Positions 50,080 through 59,128 of a DNA stretch of 64,000 bases are shown in pieces; position 1 is the first letter of the stretch, and the number at the start of each line of letters is the position of its first letter. This stretch comes from Lachnospiraceae bacterium (GTDB lineage: Bacteria > Bacillota > Clostridia > Lachnospirales > Lachnospiraceae), in NCBI GenBank assembly GCA_910575555.1, contig CAJTFX010000020.1, positions 17,383 through 81,382 on the forward strand, in the 5' to 3' direction. The notes below the pieces were generated by a model, which saw nothing but the letters and a program-made list of their open reading frames with translations, had not been told where the DNA came from and did not search any database. A program made the translations under genes and the position numbers.

Positions 50080-51654
50080 ATGGATAAGATGATGATTGCC
50101 CTTTATCTGCGCCTTTCCAATGAGGACAGCGACAAGGAAAAGTCGGAGGAAAGCAACAGTATCTCCGCACAAAGGGTACTGCTAACAAAGCATACAAAGG
50201 AGCTTATGCAGGGACAGCCATACAGTATTACAGAGTTTTGCGATGACGGGTATTCCGGTACTGATTTCAACAGACCGGGGGTGCAGGCATTGATTGAAGC
50301 CGCCAAAAGCGGTAATATCAATATGATTGTTGTCAAGGACTTCTCCCGTTTTGGGAGGGATTATCTGGAAGTGGGGCGTTTTTTGGAGTATATCTTCCCC
50401 ATATTGCAGATACGGTTTGTGTCCGTGAATGACGGTTACGACAGTGACGATAAGTTTGGCACAACAGGCGGTATGAGTGTTGCATTAAAAAATCTTGTGT
50501 ATGGAATGTACAGCGCTGACCTGTCAAAGAAAATCCGCACTGCAAGGGACACAAGGGTGCGCAACGGCGAGTTTGTGGGGCAGTTTGCCCCATATGGATA
50601 TATGAAGAACCCTGAAAATAAGCATGAACTTCTGATTGATGAAAACGTGGCTTGGGTAGTCCGCAAAATCTTCTGCATGGCTGCTGATGGGGTAAGCCAT
50701 ACAGAGATTGCAAGGCAGCTCAATGAGGCAGAAATACCAACAAGGTATATGTACCACAAACTAAAAGGGGATAATTTCCCTGACAAACAGCCGCATGTAA
50801 GGATAAAGATATGGGACAACAGTTCGGTCAAGGACATTATTACAGATGAAACGTATCTTGGCACAATGTTCTGGAACCGGGCAAAGTGCGGAATGGATAC
50901 CAATAAGAAACGGGTAGAACAGCCGAGGGAGAAATGGATTGTTGTGGAGAACCAGCACGAAGCCATTGTATCAAAGGAAATTTTTCAGAAAGCAAATGAT
51001 AATATTGTAGGTCTTGATATGAGTGGCAGGACAATGGGAAAGAGAAATCTCTTTTTTATCTGTGGGTACTGTGGAAAAGGACTGAAACTTAGAAACAAGA
51101 AAAACAACAAGTATTATTGTGGAAGCCGTACACAGCAGGTAAAAAATGACTGTCAAAGAATCAATATAGCACAGGAAGAACTTGAGGATGCAGTCTTGTG
51201 TCAGGTAAGGGGAATGGCGGATATGCTGATTGAAGCACGGAATAACCGCAAAAAGACTCCAAAGAATGACCGGAAAGCGGTTCTTGAAACAACGATTGCG
51301 GACAGTACAAAAGAGGCAGCAAGGTGGAAAGACACAAAAGTACGTCTGTATGAACAGTATAAAGCCGGAACAGTCACCAGAGAGGATTATATTTCACGGA
51401 TTGAAAAGGGTAGGATAAGACTGGAAGAACTGGAACAGATCAAGAGCAAGGCGCAGGCAGAACTTGACAGTATGCTGATAGTACCAGTGAAGGAAGAATT
51501 ACCGGATAAAGAACTGGCAGAACTTTCCGTACTGGAGTCTTTCGATAAGGACAGATTAAAGATGTTGATTGATAAGGTCGTTGTCTATGGAGAGGATGCC
51601 ATAGAGATTGTATGGAAAGTGGGCAATCCTTTTCAGGTTGAAATCACTGCATGA
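50080..51654 (+). CDS. Large serine recombinase 3
   Basis: A 524-residue recombinase; catalytic Ser13 (YLRLSNEDS), DDGYSGTDFNRPGV, VKDFSRFGRDYLEVGRFLEY, recombinase domain FAPYGYMKNPENK, zinc ribbon CGYCGKGL, coiled coil (about 400-470), end IDKVVVYGEDA. It begins directly after the stop of recombinase 2. It is the gene nearest the junction with the broken aldo/keto reductase, where the attachment site of a serine-integrase element is expected. Confidence 0.92.
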   Translation: MDKMMIALYLRLSNEDSDKEKSEESNSISAQRVLLTKHTKELMQGQPYSITEFCDDGYSGTDFNRPGVQALIEAAKSGNINMIVVKDFSRFGRDYLEVGRFLEYIFPILQIRFVSVNDGYDSDDKFGTTGGMSVALKNLVYGMYSADLSKKIRTARDTRVRNGEFVGQFAPYGYMKNPENKHELLIDENVAWVVRKIFCMAADGVSHTEIARQLNEAEIPTRYMYHKLKGDNFPDKQPHVRIKIWDNSSVKDIITDETYLGTMFWNRAKCGMDTNKKRVEQPREKWIVVENQHEAIVSKEIFQKANDNIVGLDMSGRTMGKRNLFFICGYCGKGLKLRNKKNNKYYCGSRTQQVKNDCQRINIAQEELEDAVLCQVRGMADMLIEARNNRKKTPKNDRKAVLETTIADSTKEAARWKDTKVRLYEQYKAGTVTREDYISRIEKGRIRLEELEQIKSKAQAELDSMLIVPVKEELPDKELAELSVLESFDKDRLKMLIDKVVVYGEDAIEIVWKVGNPFQVEITA

Positions 51655-51691
51655 AACTCTGTTTCATTTATTGGAAAGGCATGGTAAAATA

Positions 51692-51735
51692 TGAGCCATA
51701 GGCAGGCATTGTCTGTGGCTCGCTAAAAAATGAAA
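51692..51735 (+). terminator. Terminator at the element's right edge
   Basis: GAGCCATAGGCA / TGTCTGTGGCTC pair with two G-U positions; A- and T-rich sequence follows. Confidence 0.6.
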
Positions 51736-52307
51736 TTTTTTTTATTCCTTACTTGACACAAGCAGATCTGGTGCTGATCCATCAGCCTTTCAGTGACTAT
51801 TATGGGACTTATCGGGCTATGGAAGAAGCCTACAAAGAAGGTTGGATTCGCGCAATCGGCGTATCTAACTTCTACTCTGACCGTCTGGTTGACCTGTGTA
51901 ATTTTGTGGAAGTGAAACCGGCGATCAATCAGGTGGAGACCCATGTATTCCAGCAGCAGGCACAGGCTCACGAATATATGGTGAAATATGGCGTACAGCA
52001 TGAATCGTGGGGGCCTTTTGCAGAGGGACGCAAAGATTTCTTTACAAATCCTGTCCTGACAAAGATTGGGGAGAAATACAATAAGAGCGCGGCCCAGACT
52101 GCTCTCCGTTTCCTGATTCGGAGCGGTGTAGTGGTGATCCCGAAGTCTACCCATAAGGAGCGCATGATCCAAAATATGGATGTATTTGATTTTGTGCTGG
52201 ATGGCGGGGATATGGAGGCAATTCAGGCACTGGATGAAAAGAAAAGTCTGTTCTTCTCCCACTATGACCCGGCAACGGTAGAAATGCTGACAGGACTTCA
52301 ACGATAG
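51736..52307 (+). pseudogene. Aldo/keto reductase lacking its N-terminal part
   Basis: About 185 C-terminal codons of an aldo/keto reductase: ADLVLIHQPFSDYYGTYRAM, GWIRAIGVSNFYSDRLVDLC, INQVETHVFQQQAQ, SGVVVIPKSTHKERMIQNMD. The conserved His-containing LIHQPF and the cofactor-binding IPKST are present, but the first 95 or so residues with the catalytic Asp and Tyr are gone. The reading frame runs open upstream into the recombinase-side sequence at 51720-51750. The break is explained by integration of the neighbouring element. An enzyme from this fragment is not expected to work. Confidence 0.85.
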
Positions 52308-52335
52308 AAACAGGAATAAAAGGGAGGCAAGCAGC

Positions 52336-53001
52336 GTGAATCGTAAAACAATTTTGAAAATAGTGGTTGACATCGGAATGACGGTCATGCTGCTGCTCCT
52401 GATGACTTATGAACGGATTGGGGCAGCGGTACATGAGTGGCTTGGAATGGCGATGTTTGTTCTTTTCATTATCCACCATTTTTTGAATCGAAAATGGAGC
52501 GGATACGTTTTTAAAGGAAGATATACGTTGTTTCGCATTTGGCAGACTATTCTTGTTATTGGAATCCTGCTCACAATGGCCGGTTCTATGTATAGCGGAG
52601 TGGTTCTTTCAGAGTACGCATTGTCATTTCTGTCAATCAAAGGCGGGCGGGCTTTCGCCAGAGAGGTTCACATGATTTCCGCCTATTGGGGATTTGTACT
52701 GATGTCGCTTCATCTTGGACTGCATTGGGGCATGATGATGGGGATTGCAAAGCGGTTTGTAAAAGAACTTCCTGCTATCGGGAGATGGCTGCTTCGTGGG
52801 ATTGCCGTTCTTATCGCCGGATATGGAGCGTATGCCTTCATACAGCGGGATATTGGGCGGTATATGCTCTTAATAAATCATTTTGCGTTTTTTGATTTTG
52901 AGGAACCATTTGTGTTCTTTTTGGCAGATTATATGGCAGTAATGTGGTGTTTTGCATGGATTAGCCATCACTTTTCGAAGAGGTTGAGGTATAAGATGTG
53001 A
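52336..53001 (+). CDS. DUF4405-like membrane protein
   Basis: A 221-residue protein with five to six membrane helices and paired His residues in helices (HEWLGMAMFVLFIIHHFLNR; REVHMISAYWGF, SLHLGLHWGM; AWISHHFSKR), which fits DUF4405 cytochrome b-like proteins. ATG 52336 follows GGGAGG by about nine bases. It is 28 bases after the reductase remnant and was probably in one operon with it. It might bind haem or carry electrons; not established. Confidence 0.8.
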   Translation: MNRKTILKIVVDIGMTVMLLLLMTYERIGAAVHEWLGMAMFVLFIIHHFLNRKWSGYVFKGRYTLFRIWQTILVIGILLTMAGSMYSGVVLSEYALSFLSIKGGRAFAREVHMISAYWGFVLMSLHLGLHWGMMMGIAKRFVKELPAIGRWLLRGIAVLIAGYGAYAFIQRDIGRYMLLINHFAFFDFEEPFVFFLADYMAVMWCFAWISHHFSKRLRYKM

Positions 53002-53044
53002 ATATGAAAAATAAAAAGTTAATTTATGATTCGCCTTAATAGCG

Positions 53045-53584
53045 ATGGAGGTGATAATATCGGCCGTGCAGCATTTGAAAGCGTATGCTTCCACGGAGGC
53101 ACTGAAGAATGCCTGCATTGACCTGCGTTTCAAGTATGTTACAAGGGGCTGTGCGTAATATGCGGAGTGGCTTGGGCAGAAAGAAAACCCTGCCGGAAAG
53201 GGATGGGCCACAGGAGCCGGCTATGGGGAGAAAATCCTCTCAATCCTGGGATGCATCCTCGGCACAACGGGAGGGGCAGTTTCTTCAGTACCTGCAGAAA
53301 CCGAATCCTGGTACCGCGTCCAGAAAACCTGGGCAGACGCATCCTCACAGAAAGGAGCGTTCAAGTCGCTGGAGAATGCGAAGAAATGTGCGGATGAGAA
53401 TCCGGGATATTCCGTTTTCGATGGAAGACCAGCAGACCAGCTACGCTGCGCAATGCGATTACTATACGAATTACATACAGAGCCGGGAGGATTGGGAGTT
53501 TGTCAAACTGTATTCTTGAAAAAGAACGGTATACACCCCCCCGCACACCCTTTGAGGGCAAAATTAAAAAGTATTAAGCATTAA
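53045..53584 (+). pseudogene. Remnant of a cell-wall amidase/endolysin
   Basis: One frame reads through MEVIISAVQHLKAYAST, a TAA at 53156, then YAEWLGQKENPAGKGWATGA, GYGEKILSIL, and WYRVQKTWADASSQKGAFKS with CADENPGYSVFD. These are the end of the catalytic domain and the C-terminal SPOR-like repeat of clostridial amidases/endolysins. Internal stop and missing N-terminus show decay. The rest of 53002-53686 holds no gene I can support. Confidence 0.6.
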
Positions 53585-53686
53585 AGAAAACTGTCGTTTT
53601 TACTATTTTTGTCTGTCCCCGATATAACTTTTTTGGCTGCCTATACGATTTTGGCTTTTCCAATTCTATTTTTTACTGACACCCTC

Positions 53687-53739
53687 TTGACAAGTGTGTT
53701 TTTTTTAATTATACTTGAAACGGTGTTATGAAACACTGT
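53687..53739 (+). promoter_or_regulatory. Promoter and operator of the TetR gene
   Basis: TTGACA (53687-53692), 17-bp spacer, TATACT (53710-53715): near-consensus sigma-A promoter. Downstream, ACGGTGTT-ATG-AAACACTGT is an inverted repeat with one mismatch, a likely site for autorepression. Confidence 0.75.
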
Positions 53740-53759
53740 TATCGAAAGGGGGTGGACGG

Positions 53760-54395
53760 ATGGCGAAGCAGATAGAAGGCGTGTATGAGCGGATACTGGA
53801 ATGTGCGAAGAGGGAGTTCCTTGAAAAAGGCTACACGGACGCTTCCCTTCGGACGATTGCTGCGGAAGCGGAAACAAGCACCAATTCCATTTATGTACGC
53901 TTCAAAGATAAAGAAGGGCTGTTTGCCGCCATCGTGGAGCCGGTTTCGGAGGAATTCCTGTCCCGCTGCCTGGATGTGCAGGAAACCTTCCATGGGTTTG
54001 ACAGTGAAACGCAGCGCAGGGAGGTGGGGCAGTATTCCGGCAATGCAATGCTGGACATTGTTGATTACATCTATGAGCATTTTGATGAATTTCGCCTGCT
54101 GCTGGATTCTTCCTATGGCACGAGGTTCCATGATTTTGTGGACCGACTTGTCTCCATGGAAGAAGAGTACACATGGAAATGGATTGAAGCGACTGGCTCC
54201 CACCTGGAGCCGGAGGGGGAACTGACCACGGAATTTTACCACATGATGGTCACAGCCTATTTTGAAGGAATCTTTGAAGTGGTGCGGCACGGGATGGGGC
54301 TGGATGATGCGAAGAAATATGTCGCCATGATGGGGAAATACCATCATGCCGGCTTCCTTGCAATTGTAGGGGAAGAAAAGGCGGAAACAGAATAA
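53760..54395 (+). CDS. TetR-family regulator of the ABC pair
   Basis: A 211-residue regulator. The N-terminal helix-turn-helix is ILECAKREFLEKGYTDASLR with TIAAEAETSTNSIYVRFKDK and EGLFAAIV. The C-terminal ligand domain has VTAYFEGIFEVVRHGM. ATG 53760 is chosen since AAAGGGGGTGG lies a few bases upstream; an ATG at 53730 within the operator is rejected. A strong terminator follows, so it is transcribed alone. By position it controls the two ABC genes and itself. Confidence 0.88.
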   Translation: MAKQIEGVYERILECAKREFLEKGYTDASLRTIAAEAETSTNSIYVRFKDKEGLFAAIVEPVSEEFLSRCLDVQETFHGFDSETQRREVGQYSGNAMLDIVDYIYEHFDEFRLLLDSSYGTRFHDFVDRLVSMEEEYTWKWIEATGSHLEPEGELTTEFYHMMVTAYFEGIFEVVRHGMGLDDAKKYVAMMGKYHHAGFLAIVGEEKAETE

Positions 54396-54399
54396 GTTC

Positions 54400-54438
54400 T
54401 TAAGGCTGCCAGAACTGGCAACAGTCAGGCAGCCTTAA
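54400..54438 (+). terminator. Terminator of the TetR gene
   Basis: A perfect 11-bp stem TTAAGGCTGCC (54400-54410) / GGCAGCCTTAA (54428-54438). Followed by AAATAAAT, so U-poor but a very stable hairpin. Confidence 0.75.
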
Positions 54439-54450
54439 AATAAATCAATA

Positions 54451-54468
54451 AGTTAGTAAAAACTAACT
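54451..54468. promoter_or_regulatory. GTTAG-N6-CTAAC palindrome before the ABC pair
   Basis: AGTTAGT-AAAA-ACTAACT, 20 bases before the ABC gene start. The same GTTAG-N6-CTAAC pattern precedes the importer at 59068-59089. Resembles palindromes bound by DtxR/IdeR-type metal regulators (inference). Confidence 0.6.
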
Positions 54469-54487
54469 AAAATAAGGAGGAACTGAT

Positions 54488-56230
54488 ATGCAGAAACAAA
54501 GTCCGCTGCTCCGCATATGGGGCTGGGGAAAAGACGAACATGGCCGCCTGATCGGAGCGGTCATAAGCGCACTCATTGCTGTAGTGCTGGGGATGCTGCC
54601 CTATTTTGCGGCGGCACAGGTTATCATCGGTATGCTGGCTGGGGAAAAGGATCTGTCATTTTATCTGCCATGGCTAGGTCTGGGACTGGCGGGGTATGCC
54701 GCACGCACGCTTCTTTACAATATGGCATTGTCCATGTCCCATAAGGCGACTTTTTCCATTCTGAAGAGCATCCGAAAGAAGATATTGGAAAAACTGCCGA
54801 AGCTGCCCCTTGGGACAGTCATGGATATGTCCAGCGGGAAGATGAAGCAGATCATCGTGGACCAGGTGGACGGCATGGAGACCACGCTTGCCCATCTGTT
54901 CCCGGAGCTGACTGCCAATATTGCGGGGCCGCTTTTTATCGTGGTCTGCTTGTTTGTTCTGGATTGGCGCATGGCGCTTTTGTCCGTCGTGACGCTCCCG
55001 GTTGGGATGGCATTCATGATGTCGGTTATGGGGAGTTATGCGAAGAATTATGAAGGCGCAGTGAAGACTACACAGGAGATGAACGGGACTATCGTGGAAT
55101 ACATAGGCGGCATCGAGGTCATCAAGGCGTTTAACCAGGGAAAGTCATCTTATGCGAAATTCGCAGACAGGGTAAAGGCAAATGCCTCCTATTACTACAA
55201 TTGGATGAAAAAAAGCCAGTTCGGAGTGTCTATGGGTTATTCCATCGTGCCTGCCTCGCTGGTTACAATCCTGCCGGTGGGGTGGCTCTGGTACAGGAAT
55301 GGAAGCCTGCCGGTGGAAACCTTTATCATGGTCATCATCCTATCCCTTGGCATTGCAGGACCGCTCATTGCCGCAATGAACTTTGTAGACACGCTTGCTA
55401 CGGTCGGTACAACGGTGGCATCTGTGGATGAACTTCTTTCCGCAGAGGAACAGCATCATGGTGACAAGGAGGTCCGTATCAAGGGTAAGGATATTGAATT
55501 ATCCCATGTTTCTTTCGGTTACCATGAAGATAAGAATATCCTGCGTGATGTGAGTCTTTCCATCCCCGCAGGGAGAATGACAGCGCTGGTGGGGCCTTCC
55601 GGTTCCGGCAAATCCACCATTGCAAAACTCATCGCCGGTTTTTGGGATGTAAAGGACGGGACGGTTTCCATGGGCGGCGTGGATGAAAAGAAGATCCCGC
55701 TGGAACAGCTCTATGACCAGGTGGCATTTGTATCCCAGGATAATTATCTGTTTGACGAGAGCGTCCGGGAAAATATCCGGCAGGGCCGCCTGTCCGCTTC
55801 AGATAAGGAAGTGGAAGCGGCTGCCAAAGCTGCGGGGTGCGATGCCTTTATCCGCTTCCTGGAAAAAGGATATGAAACGAATGTTGGCGGAGGCGGCGCA
55901 CACCTTTCGGGCGGTGAACGTCAGAGGATTGCCATAGCGAGGGCAATGCTAAAGGATGCGCCAATCGTGATACTGGATGAGGCCACCGCGTATATTGACC
56001 CTGAAAATGAGGCAGTCATCCAGAAAGCGATTGCAAAGCTGGTACGGGGTAAAACGGTGATCGTGATTGCCCACAGGCTTTCAACCATTAAGGATGCAGA
56101 TAAAATTGTTGTAGTAAAGGACGGCAGAATAGAAGCGGCCGGAAAACATGAGGAATTAAGAAAGACCTGTCCTCTCTATGAATCCATGTGGCAGGCGCAT
56201 ATCGGTGCAAAGGACGGTGACGTGGCATGA
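54488..56230 (+). CDS. ABC exporter-fold half-transporter 1
   Basis: A 580-residue protein: six membrane helices (about 20-310) and an ATPase with Walker A VGPSGSGKSTIAKL, signature LSGGERQRIAIARAM and Walker B APIVILDEATAYIDPE, H-loop IAHRLST. AAGGAGG lies nine bases before ATG. The next gene overlaps by four bases, so they form a heterodimer. This pairing with an AraC regulator and metal-type importer recalls YbtPQ/Irp-like systems that import metal-siderophore complexes with an exporter fold; MdlAB-like drug export is the alternative. Confidence 0.9.
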   Translation: MQKQSPLLRIWGWGKDEHGRLIGAVISALIAVVLGMLPYFAAAQVIIGMLAGEKDLSFYLPWLGLGLAGYAARTLLYNMALSMSHKATFSILKSIRKKILEKLPKLPLGTVMDMSSGKMKQIIVDQVDGMETTLAHLFPELTANIAGPLFIVVCLFVLDWRMALLSVVTLPVGMAFMMSVMGSYAKNYEGAVKTTQEMNGTIVEYIGGIEVIKAFNQGKSSYAKFADRVKANASYYYNWMKKSQFGVSMGYSIVPASLVTILPVGWLWYRNGSLPVETFIMVIILSLGIAGPLIAAMNFVDTLATVGTTVASVDELLSAEEQHHGDKEVRIKGKDIELSHVSFGYHEDKNILRDVSLSIPAGRMTALVGPSGSGKSTIAKLIAGFWDVKDGTVSMGGVDEKKIPLEQLYDQVAFVSQDNYLFDESVRENIRQGRLSASDKEVEAAAKAAGCDAFIRFLEKGYETNVGGGGAHLSGGERQRIAIARAMLKDAPIVILDEATAYIDPENEAVIQKAIAKLVRGKTVIVIAHRLSTIKDADKIVVVKDGRIEAAGKHEELRKTCPLYESMWQAHIGAKDGDVA

Positions 56231-57957
56231 TAGAAGCATTCAGAAAAATATGGAGGTTTGCCGGCTTGGAGCGGGCAAATATCAATAAATCCGTAGCGGT
56301 AAAATTTTTAAATGCAGTGTTCCATATGCTTGAGGTCAGCGCTATTTATTTCGTGATTGTGGCTCTGACGCAAGGGAATGAAGGGAACAGTGCAGCATGG
56401 ACAGCATTGGCATTTATGGTAGCCAGCATTATCGGAAATGCGGTGACGACCGCCTTTTCCAAGAACCAGCAGACACACGCAGGGTATTTCATGGCGGCAA
56501 ATGAGAGGATTAAAATCGGCAATCTCTTAAAAGGCGTGCCGATGGGATTCTTCAATGAGAACAGCCTTGGCGAAGTGACCGGCGTGTGCACCACGGTGCT
56601 TGGGAATATTGAGATGCTCGTCCCTATGGTGTTGGTGGATATCATGGGTGGCCTGATTGGGACGGTTGTCTTTACAGCAATGATCATCATTTTTGAATGG
56701 CGTGTCGGGCTGGTCGCACTGGCGGGCATTATTGTGTATTTTCTGGTCGTTTCATCTATGGAGAAAAAGTCCGCGGCTATCGCGCCGAATGCACAGAAGT
56801 CGCAGACGGCACTCACCTCTGCAGTCTTGGAATATGTGCAGGGGATGGGCATCGTCAAATCCTTTAATTTAAGCGGCAGGGGAGATAAAAGGGCGCAGGA
56901 TGCCTTGGAATTTAACAGGAAGAGCAACCTTGACATGGAAAAGCTGATGACGCCTTATACAATCTTCCAGGAGCTGGTGCTTCAGATTGCGGGGATTGCC
57001 ATGATGTTCGTATCAATTTTCTGCTGGGCAAATGGCACGATGCCTATTGCCAATGCGCTGATGTGCATTGTGATGTCCTTCCTTGTGTTCGGGCAGATCA
57101 AATTGTTCGGCATGGGAATGTCCATGCTGCGCCTTGCCTCGGCAAGCATTGACCGCACCCTGCAGACAGAGGAAATGGAGCAGATGGATGAGAAGGGGAA
57201 AGCGTTTTCTCCGAAAAGCCATGAGATTGAATTTAAGGATGTACATTTCTCTTATGAAAATAAGGAGATACTCCATGGCATCAATATTAAACTTGTGGAT
57301 AAGACCACTACGGCGGTCATCGGGCCTTCTGGTTCCGGCAAGACTACGCTGTGCAATTTAATCGCCCGCTTTTGGGATGTAGACAGCGGCAGCGTGAAGA
57401 TTGGAGGAAGGGATGTGCGTGAATATACGCTGGAATCCTTGATGGAGCAGATCAGCATGGTGTTCCAGAATGTATATCTCTTTGCGGACACGATTGAGAA
57501 CAACATAAAGTTCGGTCGTCCGCAGGCGACTCATGCGGAGGTTGTGGAGGCAGCAAGAAAAGCCTGCTGTGCAGATTTCATTGAGACGCTCCCGGACGGG
57601 TACGATACGGTGATCGGGGAAGGCGGTGCATCCCTTTCCGGCGGGGAAAAGCAGCGGATTTCCATCGCAAGGGCGATGCTGAAGGATGCACCCATTGTTA
57701 TTCTTGACGAGGCAACCGCCAATGTAGATCCAGAGAATGAGGATCGGCTGCAAAAGGCGATTGAGGAACTGACTAGAGATAAAACGATTATTATGATCGC
57801 CCACAGGCTGAAGACCGTGAGGAATGCCGACCAGATACTTGTTGTGGATGACGGCTGCATTGTCCAGCAGGGTAAGCATGAAGATTTAATCGTACAGAAA
57901 GGCATCTATGCGGATTTTGTGCTGGGGCGCAAGGAAGCTATTGGCTGGAAACTGTGA
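56227..57957 (+). CDS. ABC exporter-fold half-transporter 2
   Basis: A 576-residue partner of the preceding protein. Membrane domain about 20-310; ATPase with Walker A IGPSGSGKTTLCNL, signature LSGGEKQRISIARAM, Walker B APIVILDEATANVDPE, H-loop IAHRLKT. Both ATPase sites look complete. It overlaps the previous gene (ATGA) and is 28 bases before the AraC gene. Function as for its partner. Confidence 0.9.
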   Translation: MIEAFRKIWRFAGLERANINKSVAVKFLNAVFHMLEVSAIYFVIVALTQGNEGNSAAWTALAFMVASIIGNAVTTAFSKNQQTHAGYFMAANERIKIGNLLKGVPMGFFNENSLGEVTGVCTTVLGNIEMLVPMVLVDIMGGLIGTVVFTAMIIIFEWRVGLVALAGIIVYFLVVSSMEKKSAAIAPNAQKSQTALTSAVLEYVQGMGIVKSFNLSGRGDKRAQDALEFNRKSNLDMEKLMTPYTIFQELVLQIAGIAMMFVSIFCWANGTMPIANALMCIVMSFLVFGQIKLFGMGMSMLRLASASIDRTLQTEEMEQMDEKGKAFSPKSHEIEFKDVHFSYENKEILHGINIKLVDKTTTAVIGPSGSGKTTLCNLIARFWDVDSGSVKIGGRDVREYTLESLMEQISMVFQNVYLFADTIENNIKFGRPQATHAEVVEAARKACCADFIETLPDGYDTVIGEGGASLSGGEKQRISIARAMLKDAPIVILDEATANVDPENEDRLQKAIEELTRDKTIIMIAHRLKTVRNADQILVVDDGCIVQQGKHEDLIVQKGIYADFVLGRKEAIGWKL

Positions 57958-57985
57958 GCGTAGAATAGTAAAGTGGTGAAAATGC

Positions 57986-58942
57986 ATGAAGAAATTACAG
58001 TTTCATGATATATACTTTCCAGACAGACAGAACACGGATATGAGTATAGTTGTACAGCAGGATATGGAAACTGGGTATGGGGAAATGATTTGTTATGATG
58101 TCGTTCCTGGAATTAAGATTACATACAACTGCTTAAATATGGATTCCTGTTACCAAACAGTGATACCTGAGCATGATTTTCTCCAAATAGACCATTGTTT
58201 GGAGGGGTGTTATGAATGCGAACTGCCTGGAGGAATTGTCAGTTTTTTAGGCGAAGGGGATTTGTGCGTAAGCAGTTTGTGTAAAGGAACGCAGATTTTT
58301 ACCAGCTCAAAAATTCCGCTGAAAAAATACAGAGGAATAACGGTTCTTTTGGAAATGGAAAAAGCACAGGAGACTTTAAATGCAGACTTTCGCCAGGCAG
58401 ACATAGACTTAAAGAAAATAAGGGATGCCCTGTGTGCAGACGGACGCTCATTGTTGATAAAGTCTAAACATGAGGTTGACCATATATTTGGCGAGTTATA
58501 CTGTGTGGATGAAAGAATCCGGCATCCCTACCTTTGGGTCAAAGTAATTGAACTGTTGCTTTTTTTGAGCCTGCTTGATGCCAGCTATGTAAAAAAACCC
58601 AGGCAATTTTCAGAAGAAGTATCCAATGGGACGCAAAAGGCATATCAGTATATTATTGAGAATCCTTTTTCAAAAGTAACGATTGCAGAATTGTCTGAGA
58701 TGTTTCATGTTGCAGAATCCAGTATGAAACGGTGCTTTACTTCCATTGCAGGCAGCTCTATTGGTTCTTTTATGAAAGTGAAGCGTATGGAGGCCGCTGC
58801 TGATTTGTTAGTTTCAGAACCGCAGTTCAGCATTTGTGAGGTTGCTGAATCAGCAGGGTACGAAAACCAGGGTAAATTCTCTGCCGCTTTTAAATCAGTA
58901 TTCGGCGTAACTCCTTTTGCCTATCGCTGTAAGTCATGGTGA
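57986..58942 (+). CDS. AraC-family regulator
   Basis: A 318-residue regulator. The C-terminal 100 residues hold two helix-turn-helix motifs (VTIAELSEMFHVAESSMKRC; ISICEV-type QFSICEVAESAGYENQGKFS) and the family end FKSVFGVTPFAYR. The N-terminal 200 residues are a ligand-sensing region of the type found in siderophore-responsive AraC proteins (PchR/YbtA), by general pattern. It probably activates the importer operon downstream and perhaps the ABC pair upstream. A hairpin terminator is at 59037. Confidence 0.85.
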   Translation: MKKLQFHDIYFPDRQNTDMSIVVQQDMETGYGEMICYDVVPGIKITYNCLNMDSCYQTVIPEHDFLQIDHCLEGCYECELPGGIVSFLGEGDLCVSSLCKGTQIFTSSKIPLKKYRGITVLLEMEKAQETLNADFRQADIDLKKIRDALCADGRSLLIKSKHEVDHIFGELYCVDERIRHPYLWVKVIELLLFLSLLDASYVKKPRQFSEEVSNGTQKAYQYIIENPFSKVTIAELSEMFHVAESSMKRCFTSIAGSSIGSFMKVKRMEAAADLLVSEPQFSICEVAESAGYENQGKFSAAFKSVFGVTPFAYRCKSW

Positions 58943-59036
58943 GCTGATTGGGTTAAAAATTTGCCTGAATGGTTATAGATACTGCACTTCCCATTTTGTT
59001 ATAATAAACAATGCCAGTGGTAAGACGTAAAGATAG

Positions 59037-59060
59037 GCCGCAGCAATGCGGCTTATTTTT
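59037..59060 (+). terminator. Terminator after the AraC gene
   Basis: GCCGCA (59037-59042), loop GCAA, TGCGGC (59047-59052), then TTATTTTT. A TATAAT at about 59000 lies upstream, so it could also be an attenuator of the importer transcript. Confidence 0.75.
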
Positions 59061-59067
59061 AAAGACG

Positions 59068-59089
59068 ATGGTTAGTTTATGCTAACCAT
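59068..59089. promoter_or_regulatory. GTTAG-N6-CTAAC palindrome before the importer
   Basis: A perfect ATGGTTAG (59068-59075) - TTTATG - CTAACCAT (59082-59089), 40 bases before the importer start. Shares GTTAG-N6-CTAAC with 54451-54468. Confidence 0.6.
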
Positions 59090-59128
59090 AACTGCACGTA
59101 TTTATAAAGGAAAGTGAGTGAATGAAAT

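Larger units (their letters stand above)
44139..51735 (+). mobile_element. Recombination module at the right end of an integrated element
   Basis: Co-directional genes for recombinase-like proteins, a MazF toxin, small proteins and three serine recombinases end against a truncated chromosomal gene. The right boundary lies within about 51720-51750. No left boundary or 5' half of the target gene is found in this window, so the element may include everything to its left. The extent given is the module only. Confidence 0.6.

Noticed and set aside
49561..50172. 203-codon minus-strand frame across recombinases 2 and 3
   Set aside because: Shadow of two clear serine recombinase genes.
53739..54347. 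202-codon minus-strand frame
   Set aside because: Antisense shadow of the TetR gene.
59000..59060. Possible riboswitch (c-di-GMP-I- or NiCo-like) in GTGGTAAGACGTAAAGATAG with the following hairpin
   Set aside because: Only a short resemblance to GGACGCAAAGC-type cores; the rest of the expected pairing is absent, and the hairpin is explained as the AraC terminator.
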